Below are positions 1 to 7,700 of a stretch of 10,405 nucleotides of DNA, one piece after another (positions within the stretch are counted from its first letter, which is position 1; each line of letters begins with the position of its first letter). The notes beneath the pieces are model-generated. The model saw only the letters and a program-made list of their open reading frames with translations. It ran no database searches and was not told the origin of the DNA. This DNA is from an uncultured Muribaculaceae bacterium (GTDB lineage: Bacteria > Bacteroidota > Bacteroidia > Bacteroidales > Muribaculaceae): NCBI GenBank assembly GCA_910583795.1, contig CAJTZQ010000009.1, positions 1 through 10,405 of the forward strand, given 5' to 3'. Both the position numbers and the translations under genes were made by a program.

Positions 1-104
1 TTGACTTGGCTGCCATAAAAATTTTATTGAATCAAATTTAAACAGTTTCTTAGAATTAGGCAATGTAATTTCTTTCAAATTTATATAATATTCTTCTTTT
101 TTGC

Positions 105-112
105 TAATTTTG
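105..112 (+). promoter_or_regulatory. Candidate -7 promoter element for apbE
   Basis: The bases read TAATTTTG, an exact match to the Bacteroidetes -7 consensus TAnnTTTG. Transcription would begin near position 119, leaving a leader of about 30 bases before the ATG at 148. I do not see a clear TTTG -33 partner at the usual 19-21 bp spacing, so the call rests on one element and its position. Confidence 0.45.
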
Positions 113-147
113 TAAGAAATTTTTAGAAATAATCTCTTTTAATTAGT

Positions 148-1134
148 ATGAAAACTTATTTTTTATATATTTTTAATTCTTTACTGACTCTTTGCTTCTT
201 ATTGTCTTCATCATGCAACCCTTCGCCTACATATCAACGCGAAGAAGGGATGATATGGAATACTGTATACCATATCACATACGAAAGTGACATCCAATTG
301 GGCGATTCCATACTTGCAACTCTCGAGAAGGTTGGTAAAAGTCTTTCTGTGTTCGACAAGTCCTCGCTTGTCAGCAAAGTGAATGAAGCCGACAGTATGG
401 AAGTTGACAATATGTTTGCAGATGTCTATAATGCTTCACTTAAGATTAATAAAGCAAGCACCGGAATGTTCGATCCTACCATATCCCCTTTGATTACGGC
501 ATGGGGATTCGGGCCAGGGCACACGGTTTCTGCAGACTCTACGGCAGTCGACAGCATATTAAGATTTACAGGTATTTCCAAAACAAGACTCCAGGGTAAA
601 ACTCTCATTAAAAATGACCGTAGAATCCAATTCAACTTTTCGGCAATTGCCAAAGGATACGGTTGCGATCAAGTTGCAGAAATGTTGAAACGCAACGGCG
701 TTAAGAATTATCTGGTAGAGATCGGAGGTGAATTGTCGATAGGAGGCAAGAGTCCGCGGAGTGACAAATGGAAAATATCCATCGACCGTCCGATACAGAC
801 AGATTCAACAGAGATTCATGATTCAAGTGCTGTGATAGCTGTCACAGATTGCGGAGTTGCCACTTCCGGCAATTATCGTAATTTTCACAAAGATGGAGGG
901 AAAACATTCGGTCATACAATCTCCCCAGTGACAGGTTATCCGGTCGAAACAGATGTGATCAGTGCAACGGTTATAGCCCCGAATTGCATGCTTGCCGACG
1001 GCGCGGCAACCGCATGTATGGCATCCGGCTCCCGCCTTGCGAAAGAGATGCTGTCCCGCCTCGGCTTCGAGGGGATGCTCATCCTTTCCGATTCCACAAT
1101 CTGGACTTCGGCAAGATTTCCGCAAATCGAATAA
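148..1134 (+). CDS. apbE: FAD:protein FMN transferase (ApbE family lipoprotein)
   Basis: ApbE enzymes transfer FMN from FAD to a Ser/Thr of target proteins such as NqrB/NqrC or RnfG/RnfD, in the periplasm of Gram-negative bacteria. The protein has a hydrophobic N-terminus ending in a lipobox (LSSSC, Cys23), so it is probably a membrane-anchored lipoprotein. Family motifs occur in order: GMFDPTISPL (106-115), SAIAKGYGCD (165-174), EIGGEL (191-196), ATSGNYRNF (238-246), HTISPVTGYP (256-265) and ADGAATA (283-289), the last being the C-terminal metal/flavin site. At 328 residues it has the usual length and looks intact. The ATG at 148 is chosen because the signal peptide begins there; no Shine-Dalgarno is present, as is normal in this phylum. 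No flavoprotein target gene (nqr, rnf) is visible. The gene ends 21 bp from the stop of the convergent patatin gene. Confidence 0.94.
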   Translation: MKTYFLYIFNSLLTLCFLLSSSCNPSPTYQREEGMIWNTVYHITYESDIQLGDSILATLEKVGKSLSVFDKSSLVSKVNEADSMEVDNMFADVYNASLKINKASTGMFDPTISPLITAWGFGPGHTVSADSTAVDSILRFTGISKTRLQGKTLIKNDRRIQFNFSAIAKGYGCDQVAEMLKRNGVKNYLVEIGGELSIGGKSPRSDKWKISIDRPIQTDSTEIHDSSAVIAVTDCGVATSGNYRNFHKDGGKTFGHTISPVTGYPVETDVISATVIAPNCMLADGAATACMASGSRLAKEMLSRLGFEGMLILSDSTIWTSARFPQIE

Positions 1135-1142
1135 GTTTCATC

Positions 1143-1157
1143 AATGCATAATGCATT
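1143..1157. repeat. 15-bp palindrome between convergent gene ends
   Basis: AATGCAT-A-ATGCATT is a perfect dyad with 7-bp arms around one base. It fills most of the 21-bp gap between the apbE stop and the patatin stop and overlaps the last codon of the latter. It is too AT-rich, and its loop too small, for a classic terminator. It could still be a weak bidirectional stop or a binding site; its role is unknown. Confidence 0.4.
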
Positions 1158-3516
1158 ACCTTAAAAGTTTCGGAGCCTGGAAATAAAGCCCGAAATTGAT
1201 TCCGAAATTCCAATTATGTTTTGGGGAGGAAAGATAGTTGGCATAGACAGACAGACTGGCGAATGGAAAATTATAGACAGCCGCCACCTCGCCTATAAAC
1301 TGCGGCTTCTGAAACCATCCGTGAAATTTCGCCATCCCGTTTTCATCAGGCTCAACGTTTCTTATTGGAAAATATCCGAAGAAATCCCCTCTCAATTGTG
1401 CCCGGCTGAATGGAGTCCACACCGGAGACAAACCGATGGCTCCATAATTGTCTGAACGGAAAGCGACATTAAAATAATTGCGGGTTGAAGGGGTAGGTGC
1501 AAAACCCGGAGCATGAATAAGAGTGGCGGTATAATTCTGATATACATTTTGCAAAGTCGCGATTCCATTGACCATGGCACCAAGCCGGAAATTCTTATGA
1601 ATGCCGAAATAATGTTTCCACAAAAGTTCTGCCGATGCACGTAGATGAGTGTTCCAGCCACTACCGGTTTCTCCGGGATCTCCGGGTACAAACTTATTCT
1701 GTTCGTGGCTGAGCAACACGTTCAACTTCCATTCTTTACCCGAAGAGGGATACATCTGATCGTTGAGAGTGTTAAGTTCCACCCCTGTCTTAAACGCTGC
1801 GATGCGATAATGACTTTTATCCTTATCCGCGCCTGAGAAATCTCCCTGATTGTATGGGAAATAATCGTTGCTCTCCCATCCGTATGACACATTGGCAAAT
1901 CCCTTTGCCATCCTTCCAATCGCAAAACAATAGTTCAGACGGAAAAAACCTTGCGTATCCGTGATAAACGACGGTGTGCCGCTCTGATAGAACAAAAGTT
2001 CTGAATCATAATATTTCTGCCGGCTTATCACTCCGCTCAATTCCATATAGGACGGCAAAGCTGATCTCAGAGCAAATTTCGCACTTAACTGGGCTGCTGA
2101 ATAAGTCTGACCTATCCATCCTCCGAAGTCAACATCAAGGCTGTTGAAACTCAGCGTGTGATATCCGAATGTAAGATAAAGCATGCTGTTGGTCGAAGAA
2201 GATACCCAGCCGCCGACTCCAAGACTCCAGGGGTTTTTCACTGTCGCCTCAAGCAGAAGGGTGTTGTGACCCTCTTTTCCAAACTTCGCCTGTGGAAGAA
2301 GATCTGACAACTTTCCATCAGTCACTGCACGGTAGTAGGCATTCTGCACCTGTTCCATACCCATAGGCAATCCGGGTTTTCCATTGTCGAAAAGATATTC
2401 AAGAAACCTTGCCTGACCCGGCTTGGCTCCTGTAACTTCCACAGAATCGAATGTCACGACAGGTGTACGAGAGGCAAATATTTCCCTCCTTTTATCCACT
2501 TCTGTGATACTTTCCCTTGCTGAAATGCGACGCTTGATAGAATCTACCATTGCCATGCCTGTCTTATATCCGATTGAATAGATCTCCTTTGCCTGACCAA
2601 AATCAAGAACTCCGAAATTCAAAACGGGAACCTGAATCTTAACACCGTCTTCAGCCGGAAGATTATAGTCGTTATTCTGTATGATCATGTCTTCAAGCTG
2701 GCTGTAGACATCTCCCTTGATCGGTTTGGTATCGGCAGACGAGACCGAAACCCCTATTATAAAATCTGGATGAAAATCATCTTGCATCACATTGACCGGG
2801 AAATTATCATATATACCTCCGTCATAGACGAGAACCCCATCCATCTGGATCGGCTTGAACACAAGCGGAAAACTCATGGAAGCCCTGACGGCATCACCTA
2901 AAGAACCCGATTTACACACAATTTTATGTTTATGATAAACATCGCTGGTGACACACCTGAACGGGACGAAAAGATTATTGAAATTTTCATCGCATTGCTC
3001 CGTATATGGGGAATAGAGTTTCAAAAACTCCATATTCATGGGAATAGGATTTATAAGCGACGTGGGTATGATCTGCCCAACAATATCAGTGGTATCTTTA
3101 AAATTGACATTAAGGGAAACCCACTTCGGCGAAGGAGCAGGTGTAGTGAAATAATAAACAAGTTTTTTATTGATAGTGCCGGTGCTCCAGTTGTGGAAAT
3201 CTTCTGAAGTGAAAAGATTCATCATTTTCTCAGGCGACCATCCGCAACTGTAAAGACTGCCGACTATGGCTCCCATTGAAGTGCCGGTGACATAGTCTAT
3301 AGGAATATCATTCTCCTCGAGAGCCTTGATCACCCCGACATGGGCGATACCTTTTGCACCGCCTCCGCTAAGCACAAGCCCGACGGTCTCCCTGTTTTTC
3401 GTAGATGATACTGAGTCGGGTGAAGTCAAAGTGCCTGTTACAACTTCGGGTAAAAAAATAGCCACCAAAAAGGCTATGCCGACAATGATATTTCTTGAAT
3501 AATATTTATGCAACAT
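1156..3516 (-). CDS. Patatin-like phospholipase with POTRA and Omp85-type barrel
   Basis: This is an outer-membrane protein of the PlpD/BamA-fused patatin type. Residues 1-30 are a signal peptide. Residues 44-260 form the patatin lipase: oxyanion-hole motif GGGAKG (51-56), nucleophile elbow GTSMG with Ser80 (78-82), and DGG with catalytic Asp232 (232-234), so the Ser-Asp dyad is complete. About 353-427 resembles a POTRA domain (starting VVTFDSVEVTG). From about 430 to the end, alternating aromatic/hydrophobic strands match a bacterial surface antigen (Omp85) barrel. Known relatives hydrolyse phospholipids and carry or tether the lipase through the barrel; the substrate and side of the membrane here are inferred. 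The ATG at 3516 is preferred because the signal peptide starts there and the next Met is residue 83, inside the lipase. That ATG lies inside a strong inverted repeat (3511-3563). The gene follows the regulator in the same direction with a 114-bp gap; I see no clear promoter of its own, so read-through is possible. Confidence 0.92.
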   Translation of the reverse strand: MLHKYYSRNIIVGIAFLVAIFLPEVVTGTLTSPDSVSSTKNRETVGLVLSGGGAKGIAHVGVIKALEENDIPIDYVTGTSMGAIVGSLYSCGWSPEKMMNLFTSEDFHNWSTGTINKKLVYYFTTPAPSPKWVSLNVNFKDTTDIVGQIIPTSLINPIPMNMEFLKLYSPYTEQCDENFNNLFVPFRCVTSDVYHKHKIVCKSGSLGDAVRASMSFPLVFKPIQMDGVLVYDGGIYDNFPVNVMQDDFHPDFIIGVSVSSADTKPIKGDVYSQLEDMIIQNNDYNLPAEDGVKIQVPVLNFGVLDFGQAKEIYSIGYKTGMAMVDSIKRRISARESITEVDKRREIFASRTPVVTFDSVEVTGAKPGQARFLEYLFDNGKPGLPMGMEQVQNAYYRAVTDGKLSDLLPQAKFGKEGHNTLLLEATVKNPWSLGVGGWVSSSTNSMLYLTFGYHTLSFNSLDVDFGGWIGQTYSAAQLSAKFALRSALPSYMELSGVISRQKYYDSELLFYQSGTPSFITDTQGFFRLNYCFAIGRMAKGFANVSYGWESNDYFPYNQGDFSGADKDKSHYRIAAFKTGVELNTLNDQMYPSSGKEWKLNVLLSHEQNKFVPGDPGETGSGWNTHLRASAELLWKHYFGIHKNFRLGAMVNGIATLQNVYQNYTATLIHAPGFAPTPSTRNYFNVAFRSDNYGAIGLSPVWTPFSRAQLRGDFFGYFPIRNVEPDENGMAKFHGWFQKPQFIGEVAAVYNFPFASLSVYANYLSSPKHNWNFGINFGLYFQAPKLLR

Positions 3517-3563
3517 GGTGTGGAAGATTTATCTATCATATAAATGTTTCCACACCATGATTG
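3511..3563 (-). promoter_or_regulatory. Hairpin enclosing the patatin start codon
   Basis: CATGGTGTGGAA (3514-3525) and TTCCACACCATG (3548-3559) are perfect 12-bp inverted copies. Inside them ATTTAT (3527-3532) pairs with ATAAAT (3540-3545), closing a 7-base loop (3533-3539). Outside, CAA (3511-3513) can pair with TTG (3561-3563) across one bulged base. The ATG of the patatin gene (3514-3516 on the minus strand) is within the stem. In the mRNA this could hide the start codon; in DNA it could be a dimer-binding site. No T tract follows on the minus strand, so it is not a terminator for the upstream regulator. Confidence 0.6.
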
Positions 3564-3602
3564 GTTTATTAAATTTTGACTTTTTCAAAAGCCGATGGTT
3601 AA

Positions 3603-3638
3603 TGAATTACTAATTACTAATTACTAATTGCTAATTGC
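3603..3638. repeat. Short heptamer tandem array at the 3' end of the regulator gene
   Basis: Units TAATTAC (3611-3617), TAATTAC (3618-3624), TAATTGC (3625-3631) and TAATTGC (3632-3638) follow a degenerate copy, TGAATTAC (3603-3610). The array contains the stop codon and last codons of the regulator. On the minus strand each unit holds a TAG or TAA, and the 7-bp period moves it through all three frames. Confidence 0.8.
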
Positions 3639-4320
3639 TTTTCAATTTACGAAGATATTCGCTCGGGATAACGCCGTAGATATCTTTAAAACTCTGACGG
3701 AAATAAGACATGCTGCTGCATCCGACCTTGAAAGCTATTTCCGACACCGGAATATCTCCATCAATCAGAAGCTCTTTAGCTATCTCCATCCTTTTTCTTC
3801 GGATATATTCATTAGCCGAAACACCTGTCAATGATTTTACCCTCCTGTAGAGTGTGCTCCGGCTCATGCATAGACGGTCGGTGAGATATTGAATGTCGAT
3901 GCTTCTCTCTTCCATACCCTCTATAATAACCTTGTCAATTTTTGCGAGGAACTTGCGTTTGTGCATTTCGTCGGCTACTTCCACTCTTTCCTTTTCAGTA
4001 AGGGGATTTGCCCGATGCCCTGAATCGGTCGGACTGTCTGACAACCATTCTTTGACCATCCCCCTCAACATGTCAACCTTAAGAAAAACTTCATCAAGTT
4101 TTTCCTTCAATCCGTTATCTATATATTCTTCATTTCCAAGTTTATTAATAAGATCTGCCACCTCCATCAACCCTATGCCAATTTTCTGCATGGGGGGGGT
4201 AAGGTCGTACTTTTGATTTGAGTGAAATAATCCTGCTTCACTATTTTTTTCCACATCTTTCAGTTTTAAGGTTAGGTTCGCAAGTTTGTTAATAATTTTA
4301 ACTTTCACAAATGAAAGCAC
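3631..4320 (-). CDS. AraC-family transcriptional regulator, short form
   Basis: The C-terminal 110 residues are a clear AraC/XylS DNA-binding domain. The first helix-turn-helix is about 141-161 (IQYLTDRLCMSRSTLYRRV) and the second about 192-213 (VSEIAFKVGCSSMSYFRQSF), followed by the typical GVIPSEYLRK ending. This domain closely resembles the output domain of Bacteroides hybrid two-component systems, but no kinase, receiver or periplasmic sensor precedes it. Residues 44-95 look helical and match nothing I recognise. The open frame begins with GTG at 4320; a more conventional start is ATG at 4191 (Met44), which would give a 186-residue protein. A run of eight C residues (minus strand, 4192-4199) lies directly before Met44. 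A -7-like element at 4350-4357 would allow either start. It is divergent from susC and is the obvious candidate regulator of that operon; it may also be co-transcribed with the patatin gene. The stop codon lies in a heptamer array. Confidence 0.85.
   Translation of the reverse strand: MLSFVKVKIINKLANLTLKLKDVEKNSEAGLFHSNQKYDLTPPMQKIGIGLMEVADLINKLGNEEYIDNGLKEKLDEVFLKVDMLRGMVKEWLSDSPTDSGHRANPLTEKERVEVADEMHKRKFLAKIDKVIIEGMEERSIDIQYLTDRLCMSRSTLYRRVKSLTGVSANEYIRRKRMEIAKELLIDGDIPVSEIAFKVGCSSMSYFRQSFKDIYGVIPSEYLRKLKSN
4192..4199 (-). repeat. Homopolymer tract of eight C residues in the regulator gene
   Basis: The minus strand reads ACC CCC CCC ATG (Thr41-Pro-Pro-Met44). A G/C homopolymer this long stands out in such AT-rich sequence. 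If translation starts at the upstream GTG, gain or loss of one base would break the frame. If it starts at Met44, the tract is in the leader and the frame is unaffected. Confidence 0.75.
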
Positions 4321-4338
4321 AATAATCCGGTGATTTTA

Positions 4339-4363
4339 CAAATCATTTGCAAAAATAGCAAAT
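4339..4363. promoter_or_regulatory. Candidate operator overlapping the regulator promoter
   Basis: CAAAT-C-ATTTG (4339-4349) is a perfect dyad, and ATTTGC (4345-4350) is repeated in inverted form as GCAAAT (4358-4363) across 7 bases. The second dyad encloses the -7-like element of the regulator gene, a position suited to autoregulation. The half-sites are short and AT-rich, so chance cannot be excluded. Confidence 0.3.
4350..4357 (-). promoter_or_regulatory. Candidate -7 promoter element for the AraC-type regulator
   Basis: The minus strand reads TATTTTTG, matching TAnnTTTG. Transcription would start near 4343, about 23 bases before the GTG at 4320 and about 150 before the ATG at 4191. No convincing TTTG -33 element is seen at the usual spacing. 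Confidence 0.4.
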
Positions 4364-4599
4364 AGATTTCACATATCATCATAATACGATAAAAAATTCA
4401 ATTTTCGTAAACAAAAGTTGGATAAAACGTGAGATTGTGGATATGACACACTCTCACTAATAGTGGTGTATATAACTAACCTTGAGATTTAACAAGCAAT
4501 GGGAAAAGCCATCGACGCAACAAAATTTCATATTTTATTTTGACACAAATCAGACCCTATTTGAATTATTAATAACATAAAAGAATTGCAAAAAATATC

Positions 4600-4607
4600 T
4601 AAATTTG
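4600..4607 (+). promoter_or_regulatory. Candidate -7 promoter element for susC-susD
   Basis: The bases read TAAATTTG, matching the Bacteroidetes TAnnTTTG consensus. The predicted start near 4614 gives a leader of about 165 bases before susC. The -33 region is poor, as would be expected for an activator-dependent promoter, though that is inference. Confidence 0.4.
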
Positions 4608-4779
4608 CAGCCTAATATAGCTCTACAAACCATAGTCTATAGGAAGTCGTACCTTTAAACAACTTCTATATACCTGGAATACTCCCGTGATAGACTCTTC
4701 ACTATGTCATGAAAAGCCTTTCCGAGAATAAATGATAGAAATCAATTTTAGGAACTTAACCTGAACTAATAACTAATCA

Positions 4780-7700
4780 ATGAACGCAAGGAAAATTTTT
4801 GTAGCAAGTCTACTTGCTCTTGGCGGCGCCTCACTGGCGACGGCAATTCCTGTCGTGACTGCAGTTCCGGCTTCGGCTCAAGACGCGGTCATGAACATTT
4901 CCGGTACGGTCTTTGACCAGAGTGGCGAACCGGTTATCGGTGCCACTGTTATGGAAAAAGGTACTGCTAACGGTACTGCTACCGACGTCGATGGAAACTT
5001 TTCAATTAAAGTTAAACGAGGTGCAACTCTCGTAATCTCTTACGTAGGTTGCCAGACTGCTGAGGTAAAAGCTGAACCAGACATGAAGGTTACTCTTAAG
5101 GATGAATCTTCTCTTCTTGACGAAGTCGTTGTAGTCGGCTTCGGCACTCAGAAGAAAGTAAACCTCACCGGTTCTGTCAGCACAGTCGACACTAAACTTC
5201 TTAATGACCGACCCACCAACAACCTCGCTGTCGCACTTCAGGGTGCAGTCCCCGGTCTTCAGATCAACAACGGTAGCGGCGCACTCGACAACAACCCATC
5301 TATCAACATCCGTGGTAACGGTACAATCGGTGACGGATCAAGCGGCTCACCACTTGTTCTTATCGACGGTATGGAAGGAGATATCAATTCTGTCAACCCT
5401 CAAGACGTGGAAAGTATCTCAGTCCTCAAGGATGCCGCAGCAGCTTCTATCTACGGTTCTCGCGCACCTTTCGGTGTGATCCTTATCCAGACAAAGAGAG
5501 GATCGGAGGGTAAACCCCAGATCACTTATCAGAACTCATTCCGCTGGGCAAGTCCAATCAACCTCGCTCACACAATGGAATCAGTTCCATTTGTTTCATA
5601 CTTCAATGACGGATGTTCAAATACCGACGGTTGGGCACCTCACTTCAAAGGCGACCATCTTCAGAGAATCATCGATTATTATAACGGCAAGATCACATCC
5701 GTTCTTCCCGCAGGTGACAATGGCTACTGGCAAGATGGTTACGCTGCCGGTAACGCCAACGTAGATTGGTATGGAGAAGTATTCAAGAGCAACAACTTCT
5801 CTCAGGAGCACAACCTCTCGATTTCCGGTGGTAACGAGAAAATGAATTACTATTTCTCAGGTAACTTCGCAAACCAAGACGGCTCACTTCGCATAGGTGA
5901 GAATGACAAAAAGACATATAATGTCACCGGACGTTTCTCTGCTAAACTATACGACTGGTTCCAAATCAGCTACAGCACTCGCTGGAACAGACAGGACTTC
6001 TTGAGACCCGCCACACTCACGAATAATCTTTATCAGACTCTCGGTCGTCAGGGTTGGCCTACATTGCCTCTTTATGATGACAACGGTTTCTATTATGATT
6101 CTCCGTCTCCTGCTCTTGGTCTTGCCACCGGCGGTAAAGACACAACTCAGACTGACCGCAATGTGAACCAGCTTGGTCTGACATTCTATCCTATGAAAGG
6201 TTGGGATATCCATGCTGAATTGAATTACAGCGTTCTTTCTCAGACTCGTCACTGGGATTCACAACAGACCTACAATCATGACGTTAGCGGTGAACCTTAC
6301 ATCTACAACCGCAGCAGCAATGTTCATGAGGAATATAAGAAAGAAAACTTCTTCAATGTAAACCTCTACACAAACTACAGCTGGACAATTCAGGAAAAGC
6401 ATGACTTCCACGTAATGCTCGGCTTCCAGACTGAAAATATGCGTCAGACTATCTATGGTCTGCAACGCAACGGTATCCTTATCCCCGATCTTCCGGTAGT
6501 GGACCTCACCAGCGGTCTTGACTACAACGGAAATCCCGTGACCCCTTCCGTAAACGGAGGAAAGTATGAATGGGATACTGCAGGTTTCTTCGGTCGTATC
6601 AACTATAATTACGATAGCCGTTATCTTCTTGAGGCAAACCTCCGTTATGATGGTACTTCCCGTTTCCGCAGCAATAAACGCTGGATCTGGCTCCCGTCAT
6701 TCTCTATCGGTTGGAACATTGCCAATGAAAAATTCTGGGAAGATTATTCAGATGTCTGCAACCAACTCAAGCTCCGCGCTTCCTGGGGTCAGCTTGGTAA
6801 CCAAAATACCACCAATTGGTATCAGACATATCGCGTTATCGGACTTGGCATAAGCAACGGTTCATGGCTTCAGAACGGTCTTCAGCCTAACACCGCAGGA
6901 TTCCCTGCTCTCGTTTCGGAATATCTCGGATGGGAAAAGGTTGTAAACTGGAATATCGGTCTTGATTTCGGATTGCTTAACAATCGTCTGCGTGGTAGTG
7001 CCGAATATTTCGTCCGCAGCACAAAAAACATGGTCGGTCCGGCTCCGGAACTTCCTTCAACTCTCGGTACTTCAGTGCCTAAGACAAACAACACTGACCT
7101 CCGTTCAAATGGTTGGGATTTCGAAATCTCTTGGAATGACCGCACTTCATTCGGTCTCGGATATGGAGCAAAGTTCGTTCTTTCTGATTCTCGTATAAAA
7201 ATTACAAACTATCCCAACAACCCCTCTCAATCTCTCAGCAACTATATCACAGGTCGTTACGCCGGTGAAATCTGGGGTTACGAGACTATAGGTATTGCTA
7301 AGACAGATGAAGAGATGCAGGCTCACCTCGCCAATGCTAATCAGGATCAGCTTGGCAAACTATGGGGCGCAGGTGATATCATGTATAAAGACCTCAACGG
7401 CGATGGTGTGATCAGTTCAGGTGCCAATACCCTCAGCGATCACGGTGACCTCAAAGTTATAGGTAACAACACTCCCCGCTGGCTGTTCTCCCTCGACCTT
7501 ACCGCCGACTATAAAGGATTCGACCTCCGGGTTTACTTCCAGGGTGTAGCAAAACGAGACTACTGGCAAGGCAGCTCCTACTTCTGGGGCATCGAAGGCA
7601 ACTTCTGGTGGTCACAGGGTCTTACACAGCATGCCGATTACTTCCGTGATGAAAACACCTGGTCTGTAAAAGAAGGTCTCAATTCAATTAACAAAGATTC

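Larger units (their letters stand above)
4321..4779. other. Divergent intergenic regulatory region, regulator/susC
   Basis: This 459-bp stretch has no credible gene. It carries a -7-like element for each direction (4350-4357 minus; 4600-4607 plus) and several CAAAT/ATTTG half-sites (4339-4349, 4359-4363, 4546-4550, 4559-4563). It also has a dyad CACTA-A-TAGTG (4455-4465) and a possible weak hairpin in the susC leader (4638-4672). From about 4614 to 4779 it would be a leader of roughly 165 bases for susC, with no Shine-Dalgarno before the ATG. Confidence 0.7.

Noticed and set aside
32..83. Two copies of TCAAATTTA upstream of apbE as operator sites
   Set aside because: Nine-base AT-rich matches 43 bp apart are expected by chance in such sequence, and no symmetry supports them.
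3511..3563. Intrinsic terminator for the AraC-type gene
   Set aside because: No T tract follows on the minus strand. On the plus strand T-rich bases do follow, but no gene there needs terminating.
4540..4545. TTGACA as a sigma70 -35 box for susC
   Set aside because: No -10 hexamer lies at 16-18 bp, and the main Bacteroidetes sigma factor uses a different consensus.
4765..4778. ACTAATA/ACTAATC just before the susC start as a third heptamer array
   Set aside because: There are only two units in AT-rich leader sequence, not enough to separate from chance.
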